NCBI GenBank assembly: GCA_003164495.1
Contig: PLTN01000220.1
Location: 1 to 48,252, forward strand
DNA length: 48,252 nt
From: Vulcanimicrobiota bacterium
GTDB taxonomy: Bacteria > Vulcanimicrobiota > Vulcanimicrobiia > Vulcanimicrobiales > Vulcanimicrobiaceae
Direction of reading: 5' to 3'
Below are positions 41,622 through 48,252 of this stretch, in pieces. The notes beneath the pieces were generated by a model. That model saw only the letters and a program-made list of their open reading frames with translations, was not told where the DNA came from and made no database searches. Every line of letters starts with the position of its first letter. Position 1 is the first letter of the stretch. The position numbers and the translations under genes are program-made.

Positions 41622-42326
41622 TTAGTCGTCGAACGCGCCGGCCCGTCGTGCGGTCTCTTCTTCGTACTCGAACGCTTTGCGCAAGGCTTTATCCGAGCTC
41701 GTGGTTTGGTTGATGGCGGCAACTTCTTCTTCGCTCAGCGGATGCAGCGTGCCGATCGCCAGGGCTAAGTATTGCGTGTGCGCGTTTCGTTCGGCCAGCA
41801 CGATGCGCGTCAGCGCTTCCTCGACGTTGCGTCCGGTGACGGCGATGCCGTGTCCGCGCAGGACGACGGCCGCGCGATCGCCGAGCTTCGCGGCCAGCAG
41901 ATTGCCGCGCTCCGGCGTGTTGATGTGGCCGGGATCGTCGAATATCGGCGCCGGGCCGCCGAGAAAGCCGCCGTCGACCGTTACCGGGACGATCGCCTGA
42001 TCGGCGACCGAGAGCGCAACGACGTAGTCGGGGTGCGAGTGGACGATCGCGCCGACGTCCGGCCGGCGGTTGAAGATCCCCCGATGGATATGGAACTCGC
42101 TCGGCGGCTCATCGCCGATGCCGACCTGTTCGCCGGTGCGTAGATCGACACGCACGATATCCGACGCCAAAACGGACGAGCGGCTCGCTTTGCGCGAGTT
42201 GATCCACATGATGTGGGGCTGCTCGGCATCGCGTGCGGCCACATGACCGCTCTTGTGCATGATGCCGTTCGAGTTGAGGATGCGCACGGCGCGCGCAACC
42301 AGATCGGCGTAGTTTACGGCGCTCAC
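41622..42326 (-). CDS. Class II aldolase/adducin-like protein, possible decarboxylase
   Basis: Protein of 234 residues in the fuculose-aldolase fold. Zinc ligands are in VGAIVHSHPDYVVAL (H-x-H) and VVLRGHGIAVTG (third His), with a conserved E in GRNVEEALTR. GTG 42326 overlaps the amidohydrolase stop (GTGA), so expression is coupled; the longer open frame to 42863 is not coding. Members of this family include the 3,4-dihydroxyphthalate 2-decarboxylase of phthalate pathways and sugar-phosphate aldolases. Given a Rieske oxygenase and a Pht4-like dehydrogenase in the same locus, a decarboxylase acting on a dihydroxylated aromatic acid is the more likely role, by inference. Confidence 0.8.
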   Translation of the reverse strand: MSAVNYADLVARAVRILNSNGIMHKSGHVAARDAEQPHIMWINSRKASRSSVLASDIVRVDLRTGEQVGIGDEPPSEFHIHRGIFNRRPDVGAIVHSHPDYVVALSVADQAIVPVTVDGGFLGGPAPIFDDPGHINTPERGNLLAAKLGDRAAVVLRGHGIAVTGRNVEEALTRIVLAERNAHTQYLALAIGTLHPLSEEEVAAINQTTSSDKALRKAFEYEEETARRAGAFDD

Positions 42327-43327
42327 AGGCGAAAGAGCTCGCGTGCCGTCCCGTCGAGGAGCGCGTTTTTCTCGACGGCGCTGAGGCCGAGCTTGTGGAT
42401 GTGGTCGATGCCTTCGGGCATGACGATCCCCGCTTTCGTTCCGGCCGGATAGTCCGAGCCGAACACGATCCGGTCGAGGCCGAGGGTTTCGATGGCGCAG
42501 CGGATCTGGGCCGGACTTTGGAAAAACGACGGCGCGGTATCGAACCAGATACGCCGCAACTGTTCGGCGTAATCGCGCTTCGGCACGGCGGGGAGCTGCC
42601 GGGCGCCGTTCGGATCGGGAATCAAGCGGCGCAGCAAGATGTAGAACGCGCCGCCGAGGTGGCCCATGAGAAAGCGCAGGTTCTTGAACTCGTCGAGCAC
42701 GCCACCGTAAAGGATGCGCGTCGTCGCAAGCGTGTGGTCGAGCGGACGGCCGATCGTCGTGCTGAGTTCGTAGGGCTCGAGCGTCGGCATGCAGACCGGA
42801 CAGCCGGCGGCGTGGACGAAGATCGGAACGTCGAGTTCGTTCACCTTGCGGTAGAAGTCCCAATACGCAGGATCGTCGGGGTACTTATCCTTGAACGACG
42901 TCGTGATGCAGACGCCTTTCAAGCCGTACTCGCGGATCGCGCGTTCCAGCTCTTCGAGCGCGCCCGCCTCACCGAACGGCGGCACGTGCGCGAGACCCAC
43001 AAAACGGTCGCCGTGCTTCTGCTGCAGCTCGGCCATCTCGAGATTGAAAACCTTGCTCGCGCGAACGCTCATCCACTCTTGGTACACCGACGCGGAAAGG
43101 ATCGACGTCTGAACGCCGGCCGCATCCATATCGCGCAACTGATAGACGGCGGACGAATACGGTTCACGCTCGGCGCGCAGCTTCAGCGTGCCGTCGCTCG
43201 AAACGCGAACCATTTTTTCGTCGCGCTCGACCGTCATGTCCGGCGGCAGATACGATTCGAGATCTTCGAAGATTTTAGCGGGAATGAAATGATGGTGCGC
43301 GTCGATGATCGGAACCCGATCGTTCAT
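42323..43327 (-). CDS. Amidohydrolase-family decarboxylase (ACMSD/gamma-resorcylate decarboxylase-like)
   Basis: Metal-dependent TIM-barrel enzyme of 334 residues. The first-strand metal ligands are in PIIDAHHHFIP (H-x-H). The strand-5 histidine is in VPIFVHAAG, the strand-6 histidine in RFLMGHLGGAF, and the strand-8 Asp in IVFGSDYPAG. This is the Amidohydro_2 arrangement, whose members decarboxylate aminocarboxymuconate semialdehyde, resorcylates and similar aromatic acids or open ring-cleavage products. Its start overlaps the upstream SBP stop by four bases, and its stop overlaps the aldolase-like gene start, placing it firmly in the operon. Confidence 0.85.
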   Translation of the reverse strand: MNDRVPIIDAHHHFIPAKIFEDLESYLPPDMTVERDEKMVRVSSDGTLKLRAEREPYSSAVYQLRDMDAAGVQTSILSASVYQEWMSVRASKVFNLEMAELQQKHGDRFVGLAHVPPFGEAGALEELERAIREYGLKGVCITTSFKDKYPDDPAYWDFYRKVNELDVPIFVHAAGCPVCMPTLEPYELSTTIGRPLDHTLATTRILYGGVLDEFKNLRFLMGHLGGAFYILLRRLIPDPNGARQLPAVPKRDYAEQLRRIWFDTAPSFFQSPAQIRCAIETLGLDRIVFGSDYPAGTKAGIVMPEGIDHIHKLGLSAVEKNALLDGTARELFRL

Positions 43328-44268
43328 GCAATGAGTTCCTCGGCCGGGAAGGCCTTATCGATGAGCTTGTATCTGGCGGCCGCGTCGATCAGCGGTTGGA
43401 GATCGCGCGGATCGAGTTTGACTGCCGTGGTGGCGCGCGTCATCGCTTTGATCACATCGGGGCTGATGTGCGAGTAGGCAGAGAGCATGCTCACCGTCTC
43501 GCTGTGGTGTGCGTTCGTGTACGTCGCGGCATCGGTGAACGCTTTGCTGAATTGGGCGAGCGCGGCGGGATTCTTCTGCGCCCAATCGCGCGTGCAGAAC
43601 CACACCGCAATCAAAAACCGCTTGCCGATCGACTCGAAGGGGTGGCTCAGCACGCGAAAATTTCCCGAGGCGAGGGCTTCGGCTAACGTCGGAATCACGA
43701 GATTTGCGGCGTCGATCCGGCCCTGCAGCAACGCCGCGGAAATCACGGCCGTTTGCGGTAACTCGATGAACTTCACGGTTGCTGAATTGCCGCCATGGTC
43801 GTCGACCCACGATTGGATGGCGATGTGATCGAGCGTCTTCAAGGCCGGCACGGCGACGACTTTTCCGCTGAGATCCGCGGCCGTGTGAATCGGCGAGTCC
43901 TTCAGGACGATCATCGCGGTGATCGGATTCTCGGCCAGAAACAGCGCCGAACCCTCGATCACTACGACCGGAATCCCGCGCGCGTGCGCCGCGATCAGCG
44001 GTAGCGGGCTCGCCTTCCCGATCTCGATCGACCCGCCGGTGACACCCGCCATCAGTGCGGCGCCACTGGCAGCTTGTTGCAACTGGACGTCGAGGCCGGC
44101 TTTCGAAAACGTTCCGGCCTGAATGCCGTAGAGGACCGGCGTCACGCTGTCGTCGACCGTCGATTCGACGCGAATGACGGTGCGTGTCTGCGCGCCGCCT
44201 CGCACCGGCAACGCGGACGCAACCAGCGCGGCACCCGTCACCCGTAGGAGAGAATTGCGTGAGACCAC
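43324..44268 (-). CDS. ABC-type substrate-binding protein, SsuA/NMT1-like
   Basis: Binding protein of 314 residues. GTG 44268 (MVSRNSLLRVTGAALVASAL) gives a signal peptide cut near RGGAQ and has GAGG nine bases upstream. Mature landmarks are TPVLYGIQAGTFSKAGLDVQ, GSIEIGKASPLPLIAAHARG and LSGKVVAVPALKTLD. The C-terminus KAFPAEELIA is almost the same as in the SBPs at 974 and 33906. It is the second SBP in a row in this operon; the first (44280-45308) is only distantly related. It may present the pathway substrate to a transporter encoded elsewhere. Confidence 0.87.
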   Translation of the reverse strand: MVSRNSLLRVTGAALVASALPVRGGAQTRTVIRVESTVDDSVTPVLYGIQAGTFSKAGLDVQLQQAASGAALMAGVTGGSIEIGKASPLPLIAAHARGIPVVVIEGSALFLAENPITAMIVLKDSPIHTAADLSGKVVAVPALKTLDHIAIQSWVDDHGGNSATVKFIELPQTAVISAALLQGRIDAANLVIPTLAEALASGNFRVLSHPFESIGKRFLIAVWFCTRDWAQKNPAALAQFSKAFTDAATYTNAHHSETVSMLSAYSHISPDVIKAMTRATTAVKLDPRDLQPLIDAAARYKLIDKAFPAEELIA

Positions 44269-44279
44269 GTTGGAAGACC

Positions 44280-45308
44280 TCAATTGCGGCGGAATTTGCC
44301 GAGCGTTCTGTTCGCCGCGTCGACGAAGGAGAGATCGACGACTTGTGAAGCCGTTATCGTGCCGTTGAGTTCGCCGAGTTGGGCCCAAAGCTGCCGATCC
44401 TTCTCCATGCTCGCAACATTGAGATACCCGTTAGGATCGACGCCGGCGGGAATCATATCCGCGTAGATCGCCGGGTCTTTGATCGGCGTATACTGCGCCA
44501 GAATGGACACGACGGTCTGCCCGTTTGCACCGTAATAGTGACCGTCCCTCAGACCTTCATAGTAATACCGCAGCCCGCGCACATATGCGACCATAAACCG
44601 CCGGCCGATTTCCGGCCGTTGCGCGATAAACTTGCTCCCAAAGAACAAGACGGCAATCTGCTGGTTCGGATAAAACGTATCGGACGTGGCGAGCCGCACG
44701 GCGAGCCCCTTCTGCAGCATCGCCGTTGCGAACGGTTCCGAGACGCAGCCCGCATCCACGGCGCCGTTCTGAAAACCGGCCGCCATATCGGTAAAACTCA
44801 AGATCGTGATCTTGACGTCGTTCCACGTGAGGCCACCCTTTTTGAGGGCCTCATTGATGGTGCTATCGGCTGCCGATCCGCGCGACGCGTCGGCGATGGA
44901 GAGTCCCTTGAGGTCGCGCAGCGAACGCACTTTGCCCGAGTCCCAGAGGTCTTTGCGGACCATGATCGGGTTGTAACCGTAGCCCGGTGATAACCGGCCT
45001 TTGTCGGCGACCGCCTTGATATTGATTTCACGCACGGCCGCATTGTAGAGAGCGGCCGACGGGCCGCCCGCGCCGGCGTCGAGTTCGCCCGTCCCCATCG
45101 GCGCGATCATCTGCGTACCGGACGCCAGGTAGACGAATTCGACCTCGACGTTCTGATCTTTGAAATAGCCGAGCTTATCGGCGATAAAGAGCGGCGCGTC
45201 GCTCGCTAAGTTCGCCGTTCCGACCCGAACCTTGTCGGCGGCGAGCGCGATGCCGGGCAAAAGCGCAGCTCCGGTGGCTGCCAGAAACGCCGACCTACGC
45301 AGGAACAC
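44280..45308 (-). CDS. ABC-type substrate-binding protein, NMT1/SsuA family (divergent type)
   Basis: Binding protein of 342 residues. The N-terminus MFLRRSAFLAATGAALLPGI has a twin-arginine, Tat-like signal cut near ALAAD. Then come VGTANLASDAPLFIADKLGY, the loop MGTGELDAGAGGPSAALYNA and the C-terminal ANRTLGKFRRN. This is closer to the nitrate/taurine/THI5-like binding proteins annotated for aromatic acids than to the other SBPs here, and it lacks the F-P-A-E-E-L ending. The gene start overlaps the LLM monooxygenase gene end by 14 bases, indicating coupled translation. Confidence 0.87.
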   Translation of the reverse strand: MFLRRSAFLAATGAALLPGIALAADKVRVGTANLASDAPLFIADKLGYFKDQNVEVEFVYLASGTQMIAPMGTGELDAGAGGPSAALYNAAVREINIKAVADKGRLSPGYGYNPIMVRKDLWDSGKVRSLRDLKGLSIADASRGSAADSTINEALKKGGLTWNDVKITILSFTDMAAGFQNGAVDAGCVSEPFATAMLQKGLAVRLATSDTFYPNQQIAVLFFGSKFIAQRPEIGRRFMVAYVRGLRYYYEGLRDGHYYGANGQTVVSILAQYTPIKDPAIYADMIPAGVDPNGYLNVASMEKDRQLWAQLGELNGTITASQVVDLSFVDAANRTLGKFRRN

Positions 45309-46431
45309 GAACGTGTGCTCCCGCTCGTTCGCGCAAGCCGAGCCGTTCGAGCCGCGGCAGCACTTCGTCGCGGAAGAACGGAAACTCGTCGTTGTAATTT
45401 ACAAATGAAAACGCGAAGCCGGCGAAGCCTGCCGCGCTCATCCTCTGCATTTCGGCAGCGATGAAATCGGGATCGCCGACCATGGGATAGCCTCCGTGTC
45501 CGGCCGCATAGCGTTTGCGAACCGACGCGATCTCGTCCGCGCTTGCGTCTTTGAGCGAATGATTGTTACGCATCGACATACTCATGTGATGGTCGATCGC
45601 AGCCCAGTCGGCGTTCTCGTCAACGACATAGTGGCGATACTCCTCGGCCTCGGCTTGGGTTGTGCGGCAGATGACGAAGCCGGGCGTAAACACGCCGACG
45701 TCGCGTCCCAGCGTCCGGGCCTCCGCCGTCGTCTCACGAACTTCCGTCGCGCCCAATTCCAGCGTCCGGCAATGGCGAAAAAGCACGTCGGCGTAGCGCG
45801 CTCCAAACGTGCGGCCGGCACTCGACGATCCGGCGTTCATGACGAGGGGACGCGTGACGCCGAACGGCTTCGGTTCGGCCTCGACTTCCGCCAGGTTGAA
45901 AAACTCGCCGTGCAGATCGAAGCTGCCCGTCTCTTCCCACATGCGATAGATCGCGCGCAACCATTCGGCGCCGTACTCGTACCGATCGTCGTGCTCGCGC
46001 TGCTCGACCCCGAACATGGCGAACTCGCCCTCATTCCAGCCGCAGACCACATTGAGGCCAAAGCGTCCTGCACCAATTTGATCGGCGGTAACGAACTGCT
46101 TTGCCGCAAAGACCGGGTGCACGAGCGGCGCATGAACCGTCGAGAAGACGGTGATCTTCTTCGTTGCCGCCAACAGGCCGCACGCCCACGCCGTCGACTC
46201 CAACGTAGCGCCTTCAAAGTTCGTCGCCCCGCCGTAGCCTTTCCAGCGCCCGACCGGAAGCAAGAAATCGATACCGGCTTCATCGGCCATGTGCGCGAGC
46301 CGCAGATTATCGGCCCAGCTCCCGGACCAACGCTCGGGAACGCACGTTGCGGCACGGCCCGAAGAACAGTTGCTGCCAAAGAGCCCGAGCTTGAATCGAT
46401 TTGGGCTAAAAGTACTGATGCGGCTAGCAAG
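45295..46431 (-). CDS. LLM-class flavin-dependent monooxygenase (RutA/SfnG-like)
   Basis: Bacterial luciferase-like monooxygenase of 378 residues. ATG 46431 overlaps the Gfo/Idh gene end by eight bases and gives the family start KLGLFGSNCSSGRAATCVPE. Further landmarks are WADNLRLAHMADEAGIDFLL, ITVFSTVHAPLVHPVFAAKQ and GRFGLNVVCGWNEGEFAMFG, the last typical of the RutA (pyrimidine) and SfnG (dimethyl sulfone) subgroup. It would use FMNH2 supplied by a separate reductase, which is not in the window. The enzyme could open a ring or cleave a C-S or C-N bond. Exact substrate is not predictable. Confidence 0.87.
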   Translation of the reverse strand, partial: LASRISTFSPNRFKLGLFGSNCSSGRAATCVPERWSGSWADNLRLAHMADEAGIDFLLPVGRWKGYGGATNFEGATLESTAWACGLLAATKKITVFSTVHAPLVHPVFAAKQFVTADQIGAGRFGLNVVCGWNEGEFAMFGVEQREHDDRYEYGAEWLRAIYRMWEETGSFDLHGEFFNLAEVEAEPKPFGVTRPLVMNAGSSSAGRTFGARYADVLFRHCRTLELGATEVRETTAEARTLGRDVGVFTPGFVICRTTQAEAEEYRHYVVDENADWAAIDHHMSMSMRNNHSLKDASADEIASVRKRYAAGHGGYPMVGDPDFIAAEMQRMSAAGFAGFAFSFVNYNDEFPFFRDEVLPRLERLGLRERAGAHVRVPA

Positions 46432-47677
46432 CATCGATGCACATGTCCAGGTCGTAATCTGCGGGCATTTCAACTTGGTGCTTCAACGTGATCTCGCGGC
46501 GCTCCGCCGCGGACTGCATCACCGCGAGCACTGCTTCAAGCGTGGCCCGTCCCCATTCCGCCGTGTGATACGCGCGCTTTCCGCCGACGACCGCGCCGTG
46601 CAACTCCTCGAGAATTGCGATCGAGAGGCCACCCGACGGATCGGGTTCCGGACGTTGGAGATGGCGCAGATCGACCTCGCGCGGGCCATCGTCACCGTAC
46701 ACGGTCAGGCCCCACTGCGACGGCAGGATCATGCCGCGCTCGCAGGCCACTTCCACCGGGCCAAGATCGAAGGGCTTCCACGGATAGGGCTCCGCCGCCG
46801 CTCGGCTTGCAGCCGCAACCGGATCGCGCGTCCCGCCGACGCGAAACTCTTCTTTTTCTTTCGACTCGTCGCGCCGGCCGCTCTCGAGATCGCGCCGCAG
46901 CGCGGCCCGGTCGGCGTGCGTATATTCGCGCTTGTCACGCACCCATGGGTACAGCGACGACATCGCAAAATACCCGTAACCGTTGTGCATGATCGTCGCT
47001 GGCGTACCGTCTTCGAATTCAAGGTACGCCGTAAAGTAGCCCGGGATCGGTCGCGCGTCCAGCCACTTGCCGGTCATGCCGCGCACGCTGCGAAGCATGC
47101 CGCCGCCCAAGAGCCGCAACGTGTCGATCTGGTGCGGGCCCTGCCGGAAGACGATGCCGCCGCCTTGGTTCGGATCGAGTTCGTCGGGCGTCCGCGGACG
47201 AATCATCCAATCGGTGTGGGCCGCGATATGGATCGCGCGCAATCCGCCGATCTGCCCCGAAAGCGCGATCCGCCGCATCGCGCGATTCCAGATGCTCAGC
47301 GAGCGCGTGTGTCCCGCCAGCAGTGTTACGCCGTTGGCGCGTGAGGCAGCGACCATGCGGTCGGCTTCTTCCATCGTGATCGCCATCGGCTTCTCGACGA
47401 TGACGTGCTTACCGGCCCGCATCGCTTCGATCGCGTGCTCGGCGTGAAAGCGGTTCGGCGTCGCGATCCATACGGCTTCAACCGCGGGATCGGCGCACAC
47501 ATCAGCGACGCTGGAATACACGCGTGCATCCGGGAAGTGAGCGGCGAAACCTTGCCGCATCGCCGGGTTGAGGTCGGCCCCCGCAACCAGCTCGATCTCG
47601 GGCATCGCGGCCATTGCGGGGAGCGTTCCGGCAGCCCCCTGGCCGAGGCCGATCATCGCCATTTTTAACGCTCGCAT
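46424..47677 (-). CDS. Gfo/Idh/MocA dehydrogenase, phthalate 4,5-cis-dihydrodiol dehydrogenase (Pht4)-like
   Basis: NAD(P)-dependent dehydrogenase of 417 residues. ATG 47677 (MRALKMAMIGLGQGAAGTLP) starts at the G-x-G-x-G Rossmann motif. The E-K-P motif is in VIVEKPMAITMEEADRMV, and LAGHTRS and RQGPHQIDTLRLLGGG supply the substrate-pocket histidines. The block TDWMIRPRT...ELDPNQGGG followed by RSVRGMTGKWLDARPIPGYF is what I associate with Pht4-type cis-dihydrodiol dehydrogenases, which rearomatise the dioxygenase product. That assignment is from memory of the family pattern. It heads the minus-strand operon and is divergent from a phthalate dioxygenase-like Rieske gene 57 bases away, a functionally sensible pairing. 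Confidence 0.82.
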   Translation of the reverse strand: MRALKMAMIGLGQGAAGTLPAMAAMPEIELVAGADLNPAMRQGFAAHFPDARVYSSVADVCADPAVEAVWIATPNRFHAEHAIEAMRAGKHVIVEKPMAITMEEADRMVAASRANGVTLLAGHTRSLSIWNRAMRRIALSGQIGGLRAIHIAAHTDWMIRPRTPDELDPNQGGGIVFRQGPHQIDTLRLLGGGMLRSVRGMTGKWLDARPIPGYFTAYLEFEDGTPATIMHNGYGYFAMSSLYPWVRDKREYTHADRAALRRDLESGRRDESKEKEEFRVGGTRDPVAAASRAAAEPYPWKPFDLGPVEVACERGMILPSQWGLTVYGDDGPREVDLRHLQRPEPDPSGGLSIAILEELHGAVVGGKRAYHTAEWGRATLEAVLAVMQSAAERREITLKHQVEMPADYDLDMCIDAC

Positions 47678-47734
47678 CACGCCGATGCTTTGGGCGCTAC
47701 AGGAACTTCCCCCGCCCCCTCGGATGTAGCGAAT

Positions 47735-48252
47735 ATGCTTACCGTCGAGGAGAACATCCAGCTCACACGCGTCGGCAGCGGCACACCGATGGGCGAGCTG
47801 CTGCGCCGGTACTGGCAACCAATGGCTGCGCTCTCCGAGATGAACGACCGCTGGACCAAGCGCGTGCGGCTACTCGGCGAAGATCTCGTCCTCTACAAGG
47901 GCCGCTCGGGACACTTCGGCTTGATCGCCGAGTTCTGCCCGCATCGCAAGGCCTCGTTCGCCTACGGCATCCCGGAGAGCGACGGCATACGCTGCCCGTA
48001 TCACGGTTGGAAGTTCAACGCCGCCGGCTCGTGCATCGAACAGCCCAACGAACCCGACGGCAGCACGTTCAAAGACAAGAATTCGACGAAGGCCTATCCG
48101 GTGCAAGAACTGGGCGGATTGCTCTGGGCGTATCTCGGTCCCGCGCCGGCGCCCGAGATTCCGCGGTACGACGGCTTCGTCGCGCCCGGTGCCATACGCA
48201 TGGTCGGCTCGGCGGTGGTGAACTGCAACTGGCTGCAGATCATGGAGAACTC
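47735..48252 (+). CDS. Rieske oxygenase, alpha subunit (phthalate dioxygenase-like), N-terminal part
   Basis: The first 172 residues are present; the gene continues past the right edge. ATG 47735 (MLTVEENIQLTRVGSGTPMG) begins the conserved N-terminus of the phthalate dioxygenase group (ELLRRYWQPM). Rieske ligands are C68, H70, C87 and H90 (CPHRK...CPYHGW). The window stops at NWLQIMENS, just where the iron-site helix starts, so those ligands are not visible. It is divergent from the Pht4-like dehydrogenase gene; the 57-base intergenic region must hold both promoters. Together they would catalyse dihydroxylation and rearomatisation. Confidence 0.88.
   Translation, partial: MLTVEENIQLTRVGSGTPMGELLRRYWQPMAALSEMNDRWTKRVRLLGEDLVLYKGRSGHFGLIAEFCPHRKASFAYGIPESDGIRCPYHGWKFNAAGSCIEQPNEPDGSTFKDKNSTKAYPVQELGGLLWAYLGPAPAPEIPRYDGFVAPGAIRMVGSAVVNCNWLQIMEN

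Noticed and set aside
42395-43477. 360-codon plus-strand frame opposite the amidohydrolase gene
   Set aside because: Antisense to a gene with intact catalytic motifs; composition is that of a shadow frame.
45496-46491. Plus-strand frames opposite the LLM and Gfo/Idh genes (45496-46491, 46289-47344)
   Set aside because: Both lie antisense to well-recognised enzymes and show no family pattern.
1-48252. Insertion sequences, integrases or prophage
   Set aside because: No transposase, integrase or phage structural gene was seen on either strand.

Overview
The window is 48 kb of GC-rich bacterial chromosome from an organism able to attack aromatic acids. There are no rRNA genes, recognisable tRNA genes, transposases, phage genes or CRISPR arrays. 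The lineage cannot be fixed from this sequence. The mix of Rieske oxygenases, orphan binding proteins and Tat-like signals would suit an uncultured soil group such as Candidatus Eremiobacterota (WPS-2), but that is a guess. Both ends cut genes: a P-type ATPase N-terminus on the minus strand at the left, and a Rieske oxygenase N-terminus on the plus strand at the right.

Layout. 0-3.2 kb: ATPase start, small ORFs, then an SsuA/NMT1-type substrate-binding protein (SBP) followed by a Rieske oxygenase. 3.2-5 kb: a gene graveyard (TetR and VOC remnants) around a MarR regulator with palindromic operators. 5.06-20.93 kb: one uninterrupted gene for a protein of about 5,290 residues, beta-rich, with degenerate repeats, lectin/LamG-like segments and a Ser/Thr-rich C-terminal region. 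21-25.2 kb: tautomerase, SBP, Rieske oxygenase and a Leu/Ile/Val-type SBP. 25.9-28.7 kb: patatin-like lipase and an AbiEi/AbiEii toxin-antitoxin operon. 28.7-33.9 kb: GNAT remnant, isochorismatase-like hydrolase, ABM-domain protein, small membrane proteins and an NAD(P)-binding epimerase. 33.9-37.4 kb: SBP + Rieske operon with a divergent Leu/Ile/Val-type SBP. 37.4-47.7 kb: a tight minus-strand operon of nine genes (Gfo/Idh/MocA dehydrogenase, LLM flavin monooxygenase, two SBPs, ACMSD-like amidohydrolase, class II aldolase-like protein, Vgb-like cytochrome/propeller protein, sphingomyelinase-like phosphoesterase, frameshifted Rieske oxygenase), divergent from the Rieske oxygenase at the right edge.

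Two themes stand out. First, seven SBPs and five Rieske oxygenase genes recur as modules, yet no ABC permease, ATPase, Rieske reductase or ferredoxin lies in the window. The last operon resembles a phthalate-type route (ring dioxygenase, dihydrodiol dehydrogenase, decarboxylases). Second, a previously unnamed (to me) interspersed repeat of about 97 bp occurs at least six times between 0.8 and 29 kb, always in the same orientation and always between genes, with a 3'-half copy at 32.25 kb. Two copies bracket the giant gene, and others sit beside decayed genes.
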